NCBI GenBank assembly: GCA_002304945.1
Contig: DBPQ01000106.1
Location: 1 to 64,000 of the forward strand
From: Actinomycetales bacterium UBA1416
Lineage (GTDB): Bacteria; Actinomycetota; Actinomycetes; Actinomycetales; Actinomycetaceae
Reading direction: 5' to 3'
Length of the DNA stretch: 64,000 bases
The translations under genes and the position numbers were made by a program. This document shows positions 9,193 to 17,047 of the stretch, in pieces (the first letter of the stretch is position 1; each line of letters starts with the position of its first letter). Under the pieces are notes generated by a model. It was not told the origin of the DNA, searched no databases, and saw only the letters and a list, made by a program, of their open reading frames with translations.

Positions 9193-9549
9193 GTGAGATC
9201 CTTCGGCTCGTTCCGGAGGCCCCGGCCAGCGCTCCCGCCGAACAGCGTGGAGCCCATTCCTGGCGCACGGGGTCCCGTGACCTCGCGTCAGGCCGCCGAG
9301 TGGGTGCAGGCCGCGGCCGCCGCCATCGGCCCGCACTCGCTCCACCTCGTCCAGAGTGGCCAGTCCATCCTCGCCGACGGCCGGTCCCACACCTGGGAGT
9401 TCATGGTCCGCTTCCGCGACCTGGGGTGCACGGGCCTCCTGTCCGTTCAACCCTCCGACCCCGACGGCGACGGCACGCTCTGCTGGAGGACGGACGCTCC
9501 CGGAGGGATCATCCAGATTCCCGACGCCGCGACCCACGAACCACACTGA
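9193..9549 (+). CDS. small hypothetical protein
   Basis: A 118-residue soluble protein with no recognised domain. GTG 9193 (or in-frame GTG 9187) is preferred over the earlier ATG 9163, because a purine-rich GAGAGGAG site at 9180-9187 precedes it by five bases. The C-terminal half is rich in Trp, Gly and Asp and may be a small beta-sandwich (TWEFMVRFRDLGCTGLLSV). It lies 55 bases after modC and may be cotranscribed, but nothing links it to molybdate. Confidence 0.6.
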   Translation: MRSFGSFRRPRPALPPNSVEPIPGARGPVTSRQAAEWVQAAAAAIGPHSLHLVQSGQSILADGRSHTWEFMVRFRDLGCTGLLSVQPSDPDGDGTLCWRTDAPGGIIQIPDAATHEPH

Positions 9550-9658
9550 CCGGCATCTGCGCCTCCCGGGGTGCCGGGAGCCAGCCACCCTTCTGAGGCG
9601 GTCGCGAACCGGCTCCGTTGCGGGGCTCGTTCCCACCAGACCGGCGACACCCACCGCC

Positions 9659-9664
9659 TACGAT
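9659..9664 (+). promoter_or_regulatory. -10 box of leaderless promoter for the secreted-protein operon
   Basis: TACGAT ends six bases before ATG 9671. Confidence 0.5.
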
Positions 9665-9670
9665 CGCAGT

Positions 9671-10537
9671 ATGCGCCGATCGCGCGCCACCGCCCGCCTG
9701 GCACTGCTGGGTGCGCTCCTCCTCAGCCTCGGACCGAGCGCTGCCGGCACGTCGCCCAACCAGGCCACGTCACCCAGCGCCCGTGCCACTGCACCCAGCG
9801 AACCAGCCGGCACCCCGGTGAGGTGGCGGCTGTCCGCGGCGTCCAGTGCCAGTCGTGCCCGGGTCGTCGAGATCATCACCGACGGCGGCACCATGGTCGC
9901 GTTTCGCACCGGGACGCGCCCGGGCGGCGTCACCGCCACTCAGACGAGGGACGAGCGAGTGGTGTGGGACGAGCCGGCCGGCGACGCCGTGGCTCTCCAC
10001 GGCTCGTGGTGGTCACTCGCGCGGCCGGTCCAGCCGGTGGTCCCACCCCGGCCGGACCCCTCTCGGCTCACAACGCTCCGAGTCGACGTCGTGGACGCGA
10101 CCACTGGCGACGCCGACGGTGACGGGACCGACGAGGTCGTCGTCGTCTTCCGCCGCCCGTTCCGCGAAACGGTGGTCAGCGGCCTCCTGCCCGGCGCCGC
10201 CGGCACGGACGGTGCCGGCCGGTCGCTCCACCTCGGCCTCTACGGCGCCGGCCTCACCCAGGAGTGGGTGGCGGGCACGGTCTTCCGGCCTGTCTCCACC
10301 GTCGCCGCCTGCGACGGCGCCCTGGCCCTCGGCTTCGCCGACAGCGTGTCCGCCGCCCATCCCGTCACAGCCACCCACGTGGCCGCCGGAGCGAGCTTCT
10401 GGGGCGGCTTCGGTTTCACCAGTCTCCCCGGCATCCCCGACCTGCCCGGCCCCGGCGATCCCGCCTGCGCCGACGTCGACGGGGACGGCCGCACCGAGCC
10501 ACTCGTCATCCACCGGAGCGGAAGGACCCCACCATGA
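9671..10537 (+). CDS. secreted protein with FG-GAP/VCBS-like Asp-rich repeats
   Basis: A 288-residue protein with an N-terminal signal peptide (basic MRRSRATAR, then a hydrophobic Leu-rich core) followed by a Ser/Thr/Pro linker. Two calcium-loop-like segments are visible: DADGDGTDEVVVV near residue 150 and DVDGDGRTEPLVIH near the C-terminus. This is typical of FG-GAP/VCBS-type repeats on exported proteins. The start is set by a leaderless -10 box. Its stop overlaps the ATG of the DUF3160 lipoprotein (10534-10537), so the two are translationally coupled and probably function together outside the membrane. No enzymatic motif is seen. Confidence 0.75.
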   Translation: MRRSRATARLALLGALLLSLGPSAAGTSPNQATSPSARATAPSEPAGTPVRWRLSAASSASRARVVEIITDGGTMVAFRTGTRPGGVTATQTRDERVVWDEPAGDAVALHGSWWSLARPVQPVVPPRPDPSRLTTLRVDVVDATTGDADGDGTDEVVVVFRRPFRETVVSGLLPGAAGTDGAGRSLHLGLYGAGLTQEWVAGTVFRPVSTVAACDGALALGFADSVSAAHPVTATHVAAGASFWGGFGFTSLPGIPDLPGPGDPACADVDGDGRTEPLVIHRSGRTPP

Positions 10538-12702
10538 AGGCCGTGACCCAAGCGATCGCGGCGGCCGCAGCACTGACGCTGCTCGCCGCAGGCTGCACCA
10601 CCGGCGAACCCGCCAAGGATCGCACCGCGAGGCCTGCCGCACCGACGGCGTCGGCCGGTCCCGCCACCACGTCATCGCCCATGGCGTTCGCCGGTCTCCC
10701 GGCGACGGCGCAGGCCGCCTTCGCCACGTTCGCTGGCGTGCCCCTCCTCGATGCGGACGATCCGGCGTACGGCGGACCGGCAACACCGACCTCCCTCGCC
10801 GACGTGACCGTGGCGACGGCCCTGTTGGCAGAGGTGGGGGAGCCCGGCGTGACGGCGGCGCTGACGGAGCAGGGCTTCGTCATCCGCCCAGGGGACTACC
10901 GGCAACTCCACTTCGTGTATGACGACAACCTCTACAGCGAACTCCCCTCCTACGTCACCACGGACGCGGCGTACCACGTCTGGCACCTTGTCTTCGACAA
11001 GGTGCTGCGGGACGTCGAGCAGGAGACCCTCCTCCCGGCGTTGGACGAACTGGTCGGCGGGCTCCTCGAAGGCGCCACGGACCAGGCCATCGAGTTGGCG
11101 GGCACCCCGTTGGCGGCGGACGCCGACCGCGCGGTCCAGCTGTACCAGGTGGCGACGGCCCTGCTCGGCCACGACGTGGACCTTGGCCCGCTGGCCGCGG
11201 AGGAGAAGGACCTCATCGACGCCCGCGGCACCTCGATCGCCACCTCCCCGATCACCGGATGCCCGGTGGCATACTCGATGTTCACGCCGCGCGGCCACTA
11301 CACCCGCACCGATGACCTCACCCGGTTCTTCCTCGGGATGTCGGCCCTCGGCCAGCTCGGATTCTGCCTCCCGGGGACGATCGGGGCGCCCGGTGGCGAG
11401 GAGACCTTCGACCCGATGCGACTCGCGCTCCTTGCCACCCGGCCACTCTTCACCGACCCGGACCTGCTCGCCCTGTGGGAGTCCATCCACGAACCGACGG
11501 CGTTCCTCGTCGGCACCGCCGACGACTACCGGCCCCACGAACTCGCCGACGCCGCCACCACCGTGAGCCCCACCTGGCTCGACGACCCCGCCACCCTGGC
11601 GGACGACGGGGCGCTGGCCGCCGTCGTCGAGCAACTGGAGGCGGTGCGGGAGGTGCGGATCAACGCCGATCGCGCGTCGGTGCTGTTGATGGGCACGCGG
11701 TTCGTCCTCGACGGCTGGATCCTCGACCAGCTCCTCCCGCCGAACGTCGGACCCGATGTGGCCGGCAACCCGCGGCCGCTGCCGTCCGCGGTGGACGTGG
11801 CCGCCGTCCTCGGCTCCACGCTCGCCACCGAGGTGCAGGCCGCGTCCGGCGCCGGCGACTTCGCCGGCTACGACGAGCAGCTCGCTGAGCTGACGGCCGC
11901 GGTCGCGGAGCGGCCGGTGGAGGAGTGGGGCAACACGGTCTACGACGCGTGGCTGTACGCCCTCGCCGCGAGCTTCGCCGAACGGGGCGCGGCGTTCCCC
12001 GACCACCAACGGACCGAGGCGTGGGCCGCGAAGGGCCTCCAGTCAGGGCTCGGCTCCTACGCCGAGCTGAAGCACGACACCATCCTCTACGCCAAGCAGG
12101 CCTTCGCCGAGATGGGCGGTGACTTCCTGGAGCCGGAGACGCTCCGGCACTGGGTCGAGCCGGATCCTGTCGTGTACGAGCGACTCGGCACCATGGCGGG
12201 CCTGATGCGTACCGGTTTCGCCGAGCGCGGCCTCCTCGGCGAGCAGGCGGACCTGCTGGACGACACCATCGAGCTGTTCGACTTCCTCGCCCGCGCCGCC
12301 CGGACCGAGCTCGCGGGTGACGTGCTCGCGGCGCCTGACAACGACCGTCTCCGCTTCATCGGCGCCGAGCTGGAGGGCTTCGCGATGCGGACCGGCGACC
12401 CGGACGAGATGGGTGGAGTCGACAGGGACCAGGACGCCGCCATCGTGGCCGACATCGCCACCGGGGTTTCGGAGGACGGCAGCACGATCGTCCTCGAGGT
12501 GGGCACCGGCAGGTTCGACCGGATCCTCGTCATCGTCCCCGGCACTGAAGGCTTCCAGGTGGCGGTGGGCGCGGTGTACGCGTTCCACGAGTTCGTCTCC
12601 GAGACCGGTGAACGCCTGACGGACGAGTCCTGGCGAGAGATCCTCGATGCCGGCGCCGCCCCGTCCCGTCCCGCTTGGCAGGAGGTCTTGTTCGCACGAT
12701 GA
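10534..12702 (+). CDS. DUF3160 domain-containing lipoprotein
   Basis: A 722-residue exported lipoprotein. The signal peptide ends in LLAAGC at about residue 22. The body matches the DUF3160 family as I know it: GFVIRPGD, FVYDDNLYSELPSYVTTDA, AYHVWHLVFDKVLRD, and further on SYAELKHDTILYAKQAFAE. The family is large, secreted and functionally uncharacterised. The chain is mainly helical with a beta-rich C-terminus (about 630-722). It sits between the Asp-repeat secreted protein and a GNAT acetyltransferase, with ATGA overlaps on both sides. Confidence 0.85.
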   Translation: MKAVTQAIAAAAALTLLAAGCTTGEPAKDRTARPAAPTASAGPATTSSPMAFAGLPATAQAAFATFAGVPLLDADDPAYGGPATPTSLADVTVATALLAEVGEPGVTAALTEQGFVIRPGDYRQLHFVYDDNLYSELPSYVTTDAAYHVWHLVFDKVLRDVEQETLLPALDELVGGLLEGATDQAIELAGTPLAADADRAVQLYQVATALLGHDVDLGPLAAEEKDLIDARGTSIATSPITGCPVAYSMFTPRGHYTRTDDLTRFFLGMSALGQLGFCLPGTIGAPGGEETFDPMRLALLATRPLFTDPDLLALWESIHEPTAFLVGTADDYRPHELADAATTVSPTWLDDPATLADDGALAAVVEQLEAVREVRINADRASVLLMGTRFVLDGWILDQLLPPNVGPDVAGNPRPLPSAVDVAAVLGSTLATEVQAASGAGDFAGYDEQLAELTAAVAERPVEEWGNTVYDAWLYALAASFAERGAAFPDHQRTEAWAAKGLQSGLGSYAELKHDTILYAKQAFAEMGGDFLEPETLRHWVEPDPVVYERLGTMAGLMRTGFAERGLLGEQADLLDDTIELFDFLARAARTELAGDVLAAPDNDRLRFIGAELEGFAMRTGDPDEMGGVDRDQDAAIVADIATGVSEDGSTIVLEVGTGRFDRILVIVPGTEGFQVAVGAVYAFHEFVSETGERLTDESWREILDAGAAPSRPAWQEVLFAR

Positions 12703-13241
12703 CCGAACAGATACGTCCACTGACCACCGCGGACGGCGAGCTCCTCGAGCGCGCCACGCTGGAGAACGTCAACTGGGAGCGCGAACAGGTCACGCTCACC
12801 CAGGTCCGGGCAGCGCCCGAGCTCGCGCATTACACGCGGTTCCTGCCGCAACGCGGGGACTTCGGCCTCGTCGCCGAGGACGCGGCCAGGGAACCGGCGG
12901 GAGTGGCGTGGGCGATCTTCCTTCCCGCCGACGATCCCGGTTACGGCTTCGTCGACGACGGCGTCCCCGAGTTGGCCCTCTGGGTGCGGGCGGACGTGCG
13001 AGGCCGGGGGGTCGGGCGGCGCCTGATGCGTGCGCTGAAGGACACGGCGGCCGAGCGTGGCCTTGCCGCGCTCAGCCTCTCGGTGGAGGACGGGAACCAC
13101 GCCCGGCATCTCTACGAGTCCGAGGGCTTCGTGGACGTCCAAGGCCGCGAGGCCGACGGGGTGATGCTCTGGCGGGCGGGCGATTCGCGACCACCGCCGG
13201 TGTTCACTCCCGGCGTGGGCCCAGGTACGGCTCCCGCGTGA
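12699..13241 (+). CDS. GNAT family N-acetyltransferase
   Basis: A 180-residue cytoplasmic acetyltransferase. The acetyl-CoA binding motif A is clear (LALWVRADVRGRGVGRRLM, with RGRGVGRR contacting pyrophosphate), followed by LSLSVEDGNHARHLYESEGF, the usual motif B. The start at ATG 12699 overlaps the DUF3160 stop. The substrate is unknown. The last residues (Pro-rich) overlap the 3' end of the pseudogene on the other strand, so the C-terminal tail may have been altered by that decay. Confidence 0.85.
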   Translation: MTEQIRPLTTADGELLERATLENVNWEREQVTLTQVRAAPELAHYTRFLPQRGDFGLVAEDAAREPAGVAWAIFLPADDPGYGFVDDGVPELALWVRADVRGRGVGRRLMRALKDTAAERGLAALSLSVEDGNHARHLYESEGFVDVQGREADGVMLWRAGDSRPPPVFTPGVGPGTAPA

Positions 13242-14073
13242 TCCCGTACTCGTGGCGCAGCGCGGAGATGGCGGCCCTCCAGCCGCTCACTCCGTGCACG
13301 CCCGGGCCGGGCGGCGTCGAGGCGGAGCAGAGGTACATCCCGCTTCCGCCCGGCGCCTGCCAGGGGTCGGCCGCAAGGACCGGCCGCCTCGGACGCCGCC
13401 ATCTCCTCGCGCGTGCCACTCAGGTGGATCGTGCCCGCCGCGGCCAGCCCCTCGGCTGCCCACGGCACGGGCCCGGCCAGCGCGTAGTCCACCTTCGCGG
13501 CGGCGTCGCCGTGCCGGAAGCGGAGCAGTCGCCGGATGTGGGTGACGGGCAGCCGGTCACCGGCGATGCGGACCATGGCGCGGGGAGTGGTGTCGAAGAG
13601 GATGGCGCGCGCGGGTGGGAGGTCGGCGAGGGACGTCACCTCCACGCCGGTGATGAAGGTGCCACCGTGGGCGCGGGCGTCGTCAGCCAGAGCGTCGGCG
13701 CGGCCTCGCCCCGCCAGCGCACGTTCCACAGGGGCGAGCCCTGCTCGAGCACCGCCAGCCCGAGGCCGAGCAGCTCCCACGGCCGGGCGGGGAGACGGAG
13801 GAGCGGCCCCGAGATCAGGTCAGCGACCCGCTCCGCGTGCTCCACGAACGGGCGCATGAGGGAGAGCCACGCCCCGCCGTCGCGCCCCAGGCCGGCCACG
13901 GCGGAGCAGATGTCGTGCCGGAAGCCCGGCAGCGTGATCTCGGCGGTACGTGTGCCGCCCCCGAGGAAGGACGCCCGTTCGTACACCTCGAACGGCACCC
14001 CGGCCCGCGCGAGCGTCACGGCGGCGGCGAGCCCGTTGGGGCCGGCACCAATGACAATCGTCCGGTCGGTCAC
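13204..14073 (-). pseudogene. decayed NAD(P)/FAD-dependent oxidoreductase (phytoene-desaturase-like)
   Basis: From GTG 14073 the minus strand encodes a perfect Rossmann start ([21 protein letters not shown]), then jumps within the normal order of the family (DICSAV runs straight into LGRDGGAW), which indicates an internal deletion. The reading continues in a second frame ([25 protein letters not shown]-like YALAGPVPWA) and ends in a third frame with MYLCSASTPPGPGVHG, the usual C-terminal FAD contact. At least two frameshifts and several deletions reduce a protein of about 480 residues to fragments. It cannot make an active enzyme. The GTG overlaps the stop of the DUF4386 gene upstream, so it was once the second gene of that operon. 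Confidence 0.85.
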
Positions 14074-14825
14074 GGCGCCACCGATCTCCTCTTCACGTCC
14101 GTGTGAGCGGAGGACGTGGCCGACTCCGCCAGGTGCAGGAGACGCCGCGCCACAAGCACGCAGAACACGGCCCACGGGAGGAGGGACGCGAGTGCGAACG
14201 CGAGCCCCACGGTGCCGAAGTTGGACGGAACCGCCATGAGGACCGCGGCGGCCAGGCCCCACAGCGCCGTCGTACGCGTGACCACCGAACTGCGGAGCAG
14301 CAGCACGGCGAGGATGAGCAGGGCCGCCAGGTTGAAGAAGTAGTAGATGTCGAACGCGGTGCCCGTCCAGGTGGCGAGCATCCCGTCACCGGTGGCGATG
14401 AGCGCGACGCGCGCGGCGCCGCCAGCATCGCGGTAGGCGTGCGCGAGGGTCAGCATCTCCACGGCGCGAGGCGAGGCCATGTAGGCGGACATCCCCAGCA
14501 CGCCGAAGGCGAGAGCCACCACAACGGCGGACCGGCTCACCCTCCACAGCACCACGGCGAGCGCCAGGTAGAGCAGGAAGGCGAGCAGGTTGCTCACGAT
14601 GTAGAGCACGTCCAGTGCGATGACGCCGCGAACCGGGTGGGCGACCAGCAACTCGAAGAAGTCGACGGTGGTCTCCGGGGGCGGACACGCGACGTAGAGC
14701 GCGATCTGCACCACGATCATCACCACGCTCGCCAGGGCGGCCCAGGCTCCGGTGGTGACGAGGCCCGCCCACTGCCGGACGGCGTCGCGTAGGCCGCGGT
14801 CGTCGTCGACTACGGCGCGCGTCAC
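14070..14825 (-). CDS. DUF4386-like integral membrane protein
   Basis: A 251-residue protein with about six hydrophobic segments. The arrangement resembles the DUF4386 family ([25 protein letters not shown] near residue 70), whose role is unknown. I set the start at GTG 14825 because it overlaps the stop of a short leaderless frame upstream (GTGA at 14822-14825). Longer in-frame starts exist up to 14963 but would cross the predicted promoter. Its stop overlaps the GTG of the decayed oxidoreductase. Confidence 0.65.
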   Translation of the reverse strand: MTRAVVDDDRGLRDAVRQWAGLVTTGAWAALASVVMIVVQIALYVACPPPETTVDFFELLVAHPVRGVIALDVLYIVSNLLAFLLYLALAVVLWRVSRSAVVVALAFGVLGMSAYMASPRAVEMLTLAHAYRDAGGAARVALIATGDGMLATWTGTAFDIYYFFNLAALLILAVLLLRSSVVTRTTALWGLAAAVLMAVPSNFGTVGLAFALASLLPWAVFCVLVARRLLHLAESATSSAHTDVKRRSVAP

Positions 14826-14893
14826 CGTGCCCTGCCGTTGGGCGGCCGGTCGTCCGGGCTCCGGGGGTCCCGCACGGCGGGCCGATGGATCAT
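14822..14893 (-). CDS. possible 23-residue leaderless leader ORF
   Basis: ATG 14893 lies six bases after a TAACCT -10 box and opens a 23-codon frame rich in Arg and Pro. Its TGA overlaps the GTG of the DUF4386 gene. A leaderless ribosome could start here and pass to the membrane-protein gene by coupling. The peptide has no recognised function and may matter only through its translation. Confidence 0.35.
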   Translation of the reverse strand: MIHRPAVRDPRSPDDRPPNGRAR

Positions 14894-14899
14894 TGACGC

Positions 14900-14905
14900 A
14901 GGTTA
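14900..14905 (-). promoter_or_regulatory. -10 box upstream of the leader ORF / DUF4386 gene
   Basis: TAACCT on the minus strand, six bases before ATG 14893. Confidence 0.45.
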
Positions 14906-15008
14906 CGCCAACGGCCTCTCGGCCACCCCGCGAACCACGTTCGGCGGCACGGGGTACGCTCACGCTGGATCAGGCCCGGACAACACCGGGAACAGGCGGA
15001 GGTGAGTG

Positions 15009-15899
15009 GTGAACGAGATTCCGGTGGATGTGCCCACCGTGGTGCCGGCACGTGCGACGGACCGGCTTTCCGCGATCCCGCCCTGGGCGCTGGCGATCAC
15101 GGCGATGCTCTCGGTGCAACTGGGGTCCGCCCTCTCCGTGAACCTGATCGGCACGGTGGGCCCCGCCGGCACGGCGTGGCTGCGCCTCACCGCCGGCGCG
15201 CTCATCTTCCTCGCGATCGTGCGTCCGCCCCTCCGCGACGTCCGTCGGGCGGACGTCCCGGTGCTCCTCGCCCTCGGCGTGGCCACGGGGCTGATGTCCA
15301 TCCTCTTCCTGGCGGCGATCGAGCGGATCCCGCTCGGGACCGCCGTCGCGATCGAGTTCCTCGGTCCGCTGACGGTGGCCGCAGTGCGCAGTCACAGCAC
15401 CCGGATGCTCACCTGGCCCGCGTTGGCGCTCCTCGGCGTGGTGCTCCTGACAGAGCCCTGGCAGGGCGAGATCAACGTGGCCGGCGTCGCGTTCGCTGCC
15501 TTGGGTGCCACCGGGTGGGCCACCTACATCCTCCTCACGCAGCGGATCGGGGACCGATTCACCGGCATCACGGGACTCGCCATCACCATCCCGATCGCCG
15601 CGGCCGCCGCCGCCGTCATGGGGATCCCGCAGGCCGCCGGCCACATCACGCCCGGCATCCTCGCCGCCGCGCTCGGCCTCGCGCTACTGCTGCCCGTGCT
15701 CCCGTTCGCCCTCGAGATGCTCGCCCTGCGCCGCATGACGCACACCGCGTTCGGAACCCTCATGGCCCTGGAGCCGGCGTTCGGCCTTCTCCTCGGGCTT
15801 GTGGTGCTGCGTCAGGTTCCCTCCTGGTTGCAGGTGCTGGGCATCATCCTCGTGGTCAGCGCGGGTGCCGGTGCGCAGCGCGGCGGCACGCGGATCTGA
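15009..15899 (+). CDS. EamA/DMT family transporter, RhtA-like exporter
   Basis: A 296-residue membrane protein with ten predicted transmembrane helices in two EamA repeats. It resembles the RhtA (threonine/homoserine exporter) branch: SVQLGSALSVNLIGTVGPAGTAWLR near the start, FLAAIERIPLGTAVAIEFLGP, and the tail ALEPAFGLLLGLVVLRQ. GTG 15009 has a GGAGG site at 14998-15002 with six-base spacing; GTG 15006 is also possible. It probably exports amino acids or other small metabolites, with specificity unproven. It converges on the hydrolase gene. Confidence 0.82.
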   Translation: MNEIPVDVPTVVPARATDRLSAIPPWALAITAMLSVQLGSALSVNLIGTVGPAGTAWLRLTAGALIFLAIVRPPLRDVRRADVPVLLALGVATGLMSILFLAAIERIPLGTAVAIEFLGPLTVAAVRSHSTRMLTWPALALLGVVLLTEPWQGEINVAGVAFAALGATGWATYILLTQRIGDRFTGITGLAITIPIAAAAAAVMGIPQAAGHITPGILAAALGLALLLPVLPFALEMLALRRMTHTAFGTLMALEPAFGLLLGLVVLRQVPSWLQVLGIILVVSAGAGAQRGGTRI

Positions 15900-15937
15900 C
15901 GCCCAACCTGCTACTGGGTCGGTGTCCGACTCCCGGC

Positions 15938-17047
15938 TCAGCGGACGCCGGCGGGCGCGCGCTGCTCGGCGAGGAACTCGACCATACGGGGGAAGATGTC
16001 GCGTGCCACGTCCTTGCCCATGAACGGGTCCTGGTGACCGTAGCCGGGGTACACGTGGAGTTGGTGCCGTCCGGGCACCATCGCCTCCAGTCGTTCGAAG
16101 CACACGATGTTCGAATCCGTGAAGACGCGGTTCTCAGCCCCTGTCACGAACAACACCGGGGTCTCCACCTCGATCGCGTATCGGAAGTAGTTGGTGGGCA
16201 GCCGGTCGTAGGTGGGGTCATCGACGTGGTACTTCACCGCTCCTCCCGCCTTCACCATCCGCCGGACGTGCCGGTAGTAGTTGACCGAGGTGGCGCCGTA
16301 GAGATCACCCCCACGTTCGTGGGTGACGTCGGCGAGGTTCTCGTGGCTGTACAACGCCGGCCAGCCGGTGCCCCACATCATGGAGAGCATGTGGCACGCG
16401 GGGACGTCGCACTCGCGGTGGAAGAAGGACACCGTGCGGGAGACCAGCTCACCGCTGGTGAACCCCGGATCCTCGCTCCAGTTCGGATTGAGGTAGGGCA
16501 CGCCGAGCACCCGATCAACCATCCCCGGAGCCACCGACAGCTTCACCCTCGACCACCCCGGAACCCGCGGTGTCAGCGCCACGCTGTTCAGGATCACGCT
16601 TTCCACGTCAACGAGCTTCGCGAACAGGCTCATCGCGAAGCTCGTCGCGCCAAGGCAGTGCGCGATCACGTGCAGCGGCGTCTCCCCGATGTGCTGGCGG
16701 ATCGTCGCCACCGCCGCGGGGTGGTCGTACAGGGCGACGTCGTCGAGGCTCCAGCGGTGCTTGAACAGGTTGTAGGGGTGGCGGTTGCTCATCCGGAAGT
16801 CCAGGCACCAGACGTCGTACCCGCGGTCGAGGAGATGGGACACGAGGTTCTCGTGCTCGGGCATGATGAACATGTCGGTCGAGGTGGTCAGCCCGTGCAC
16901 CACCATCACGGCCTCGCCGCCACGGTTCCGCTGGAACCGCAGGAGGGACAGCCCGAGGCCGTCCTCCGTCGAGAAGTAGTGGGTGGTGACCTCTGCGTCA
17001 CGGACTCCCTCGAGCGTGTACAGGGGGATCTGGCGGACTCGCGTCAT
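15938..17047 (-). CDS. alpha/beta hydrolase with Cys in the nucleophile elbow
   Basis: A 369-residue alpha/beta-hydrolase-fold protein. The oxyanion-hole strand is MVVHGLTTSTDMF (about 48-60). The nucleophile elbow reads HVIAHCLGATS near residue 130, so cysteine replaces the usual serine, as in dienelactone hydrolase. The acid is probably the Asp in VFTDSN and the base the His in PGYGHQDPF. It resembles the hydrolase modules associated with GMC/cholesterol-oxidase-type oxidoreductases. The ATG overlaps the oxidase stop (ATGA 17044-17047), so the two are translated together, presumably acting in sequence on the same lipid-like or lactone substrate. The substrate is not known. Confidence 0.8.
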   Translation of the reverse strand: MTRVRQIPLYTLEGVRDAEVTTHYFSTEDGLGLSLLRFQRNRGGEAVMVVHGLTTSTDMFIMPEHENLVSHLLDRGYDVWCLDFRMSNRHPYNLFKHRWSLDDVALYDHPAAVATIRQHIGETPLHVIAHCLGATSFAMSLFAKLVDVESVILNSVALTPRVPGWSRVKLSVAPGMVDRVLGVPYLNPNWSEDPGFTSGELVSRTVSFFHRECDVPACHMLSMMWGTGWPALYSHENLADVTHERGGDLYGATSVNYYRHVRRMVKAGGAVKYHVDDPTYDRLPTNYFRYAIEVETPVLFVTGAENRVFTDSNIVCFERLEAMVPGRHQLHVYPGYGHQDPFMGKDVARDIFPRMVEFLAEQRAPAGVR

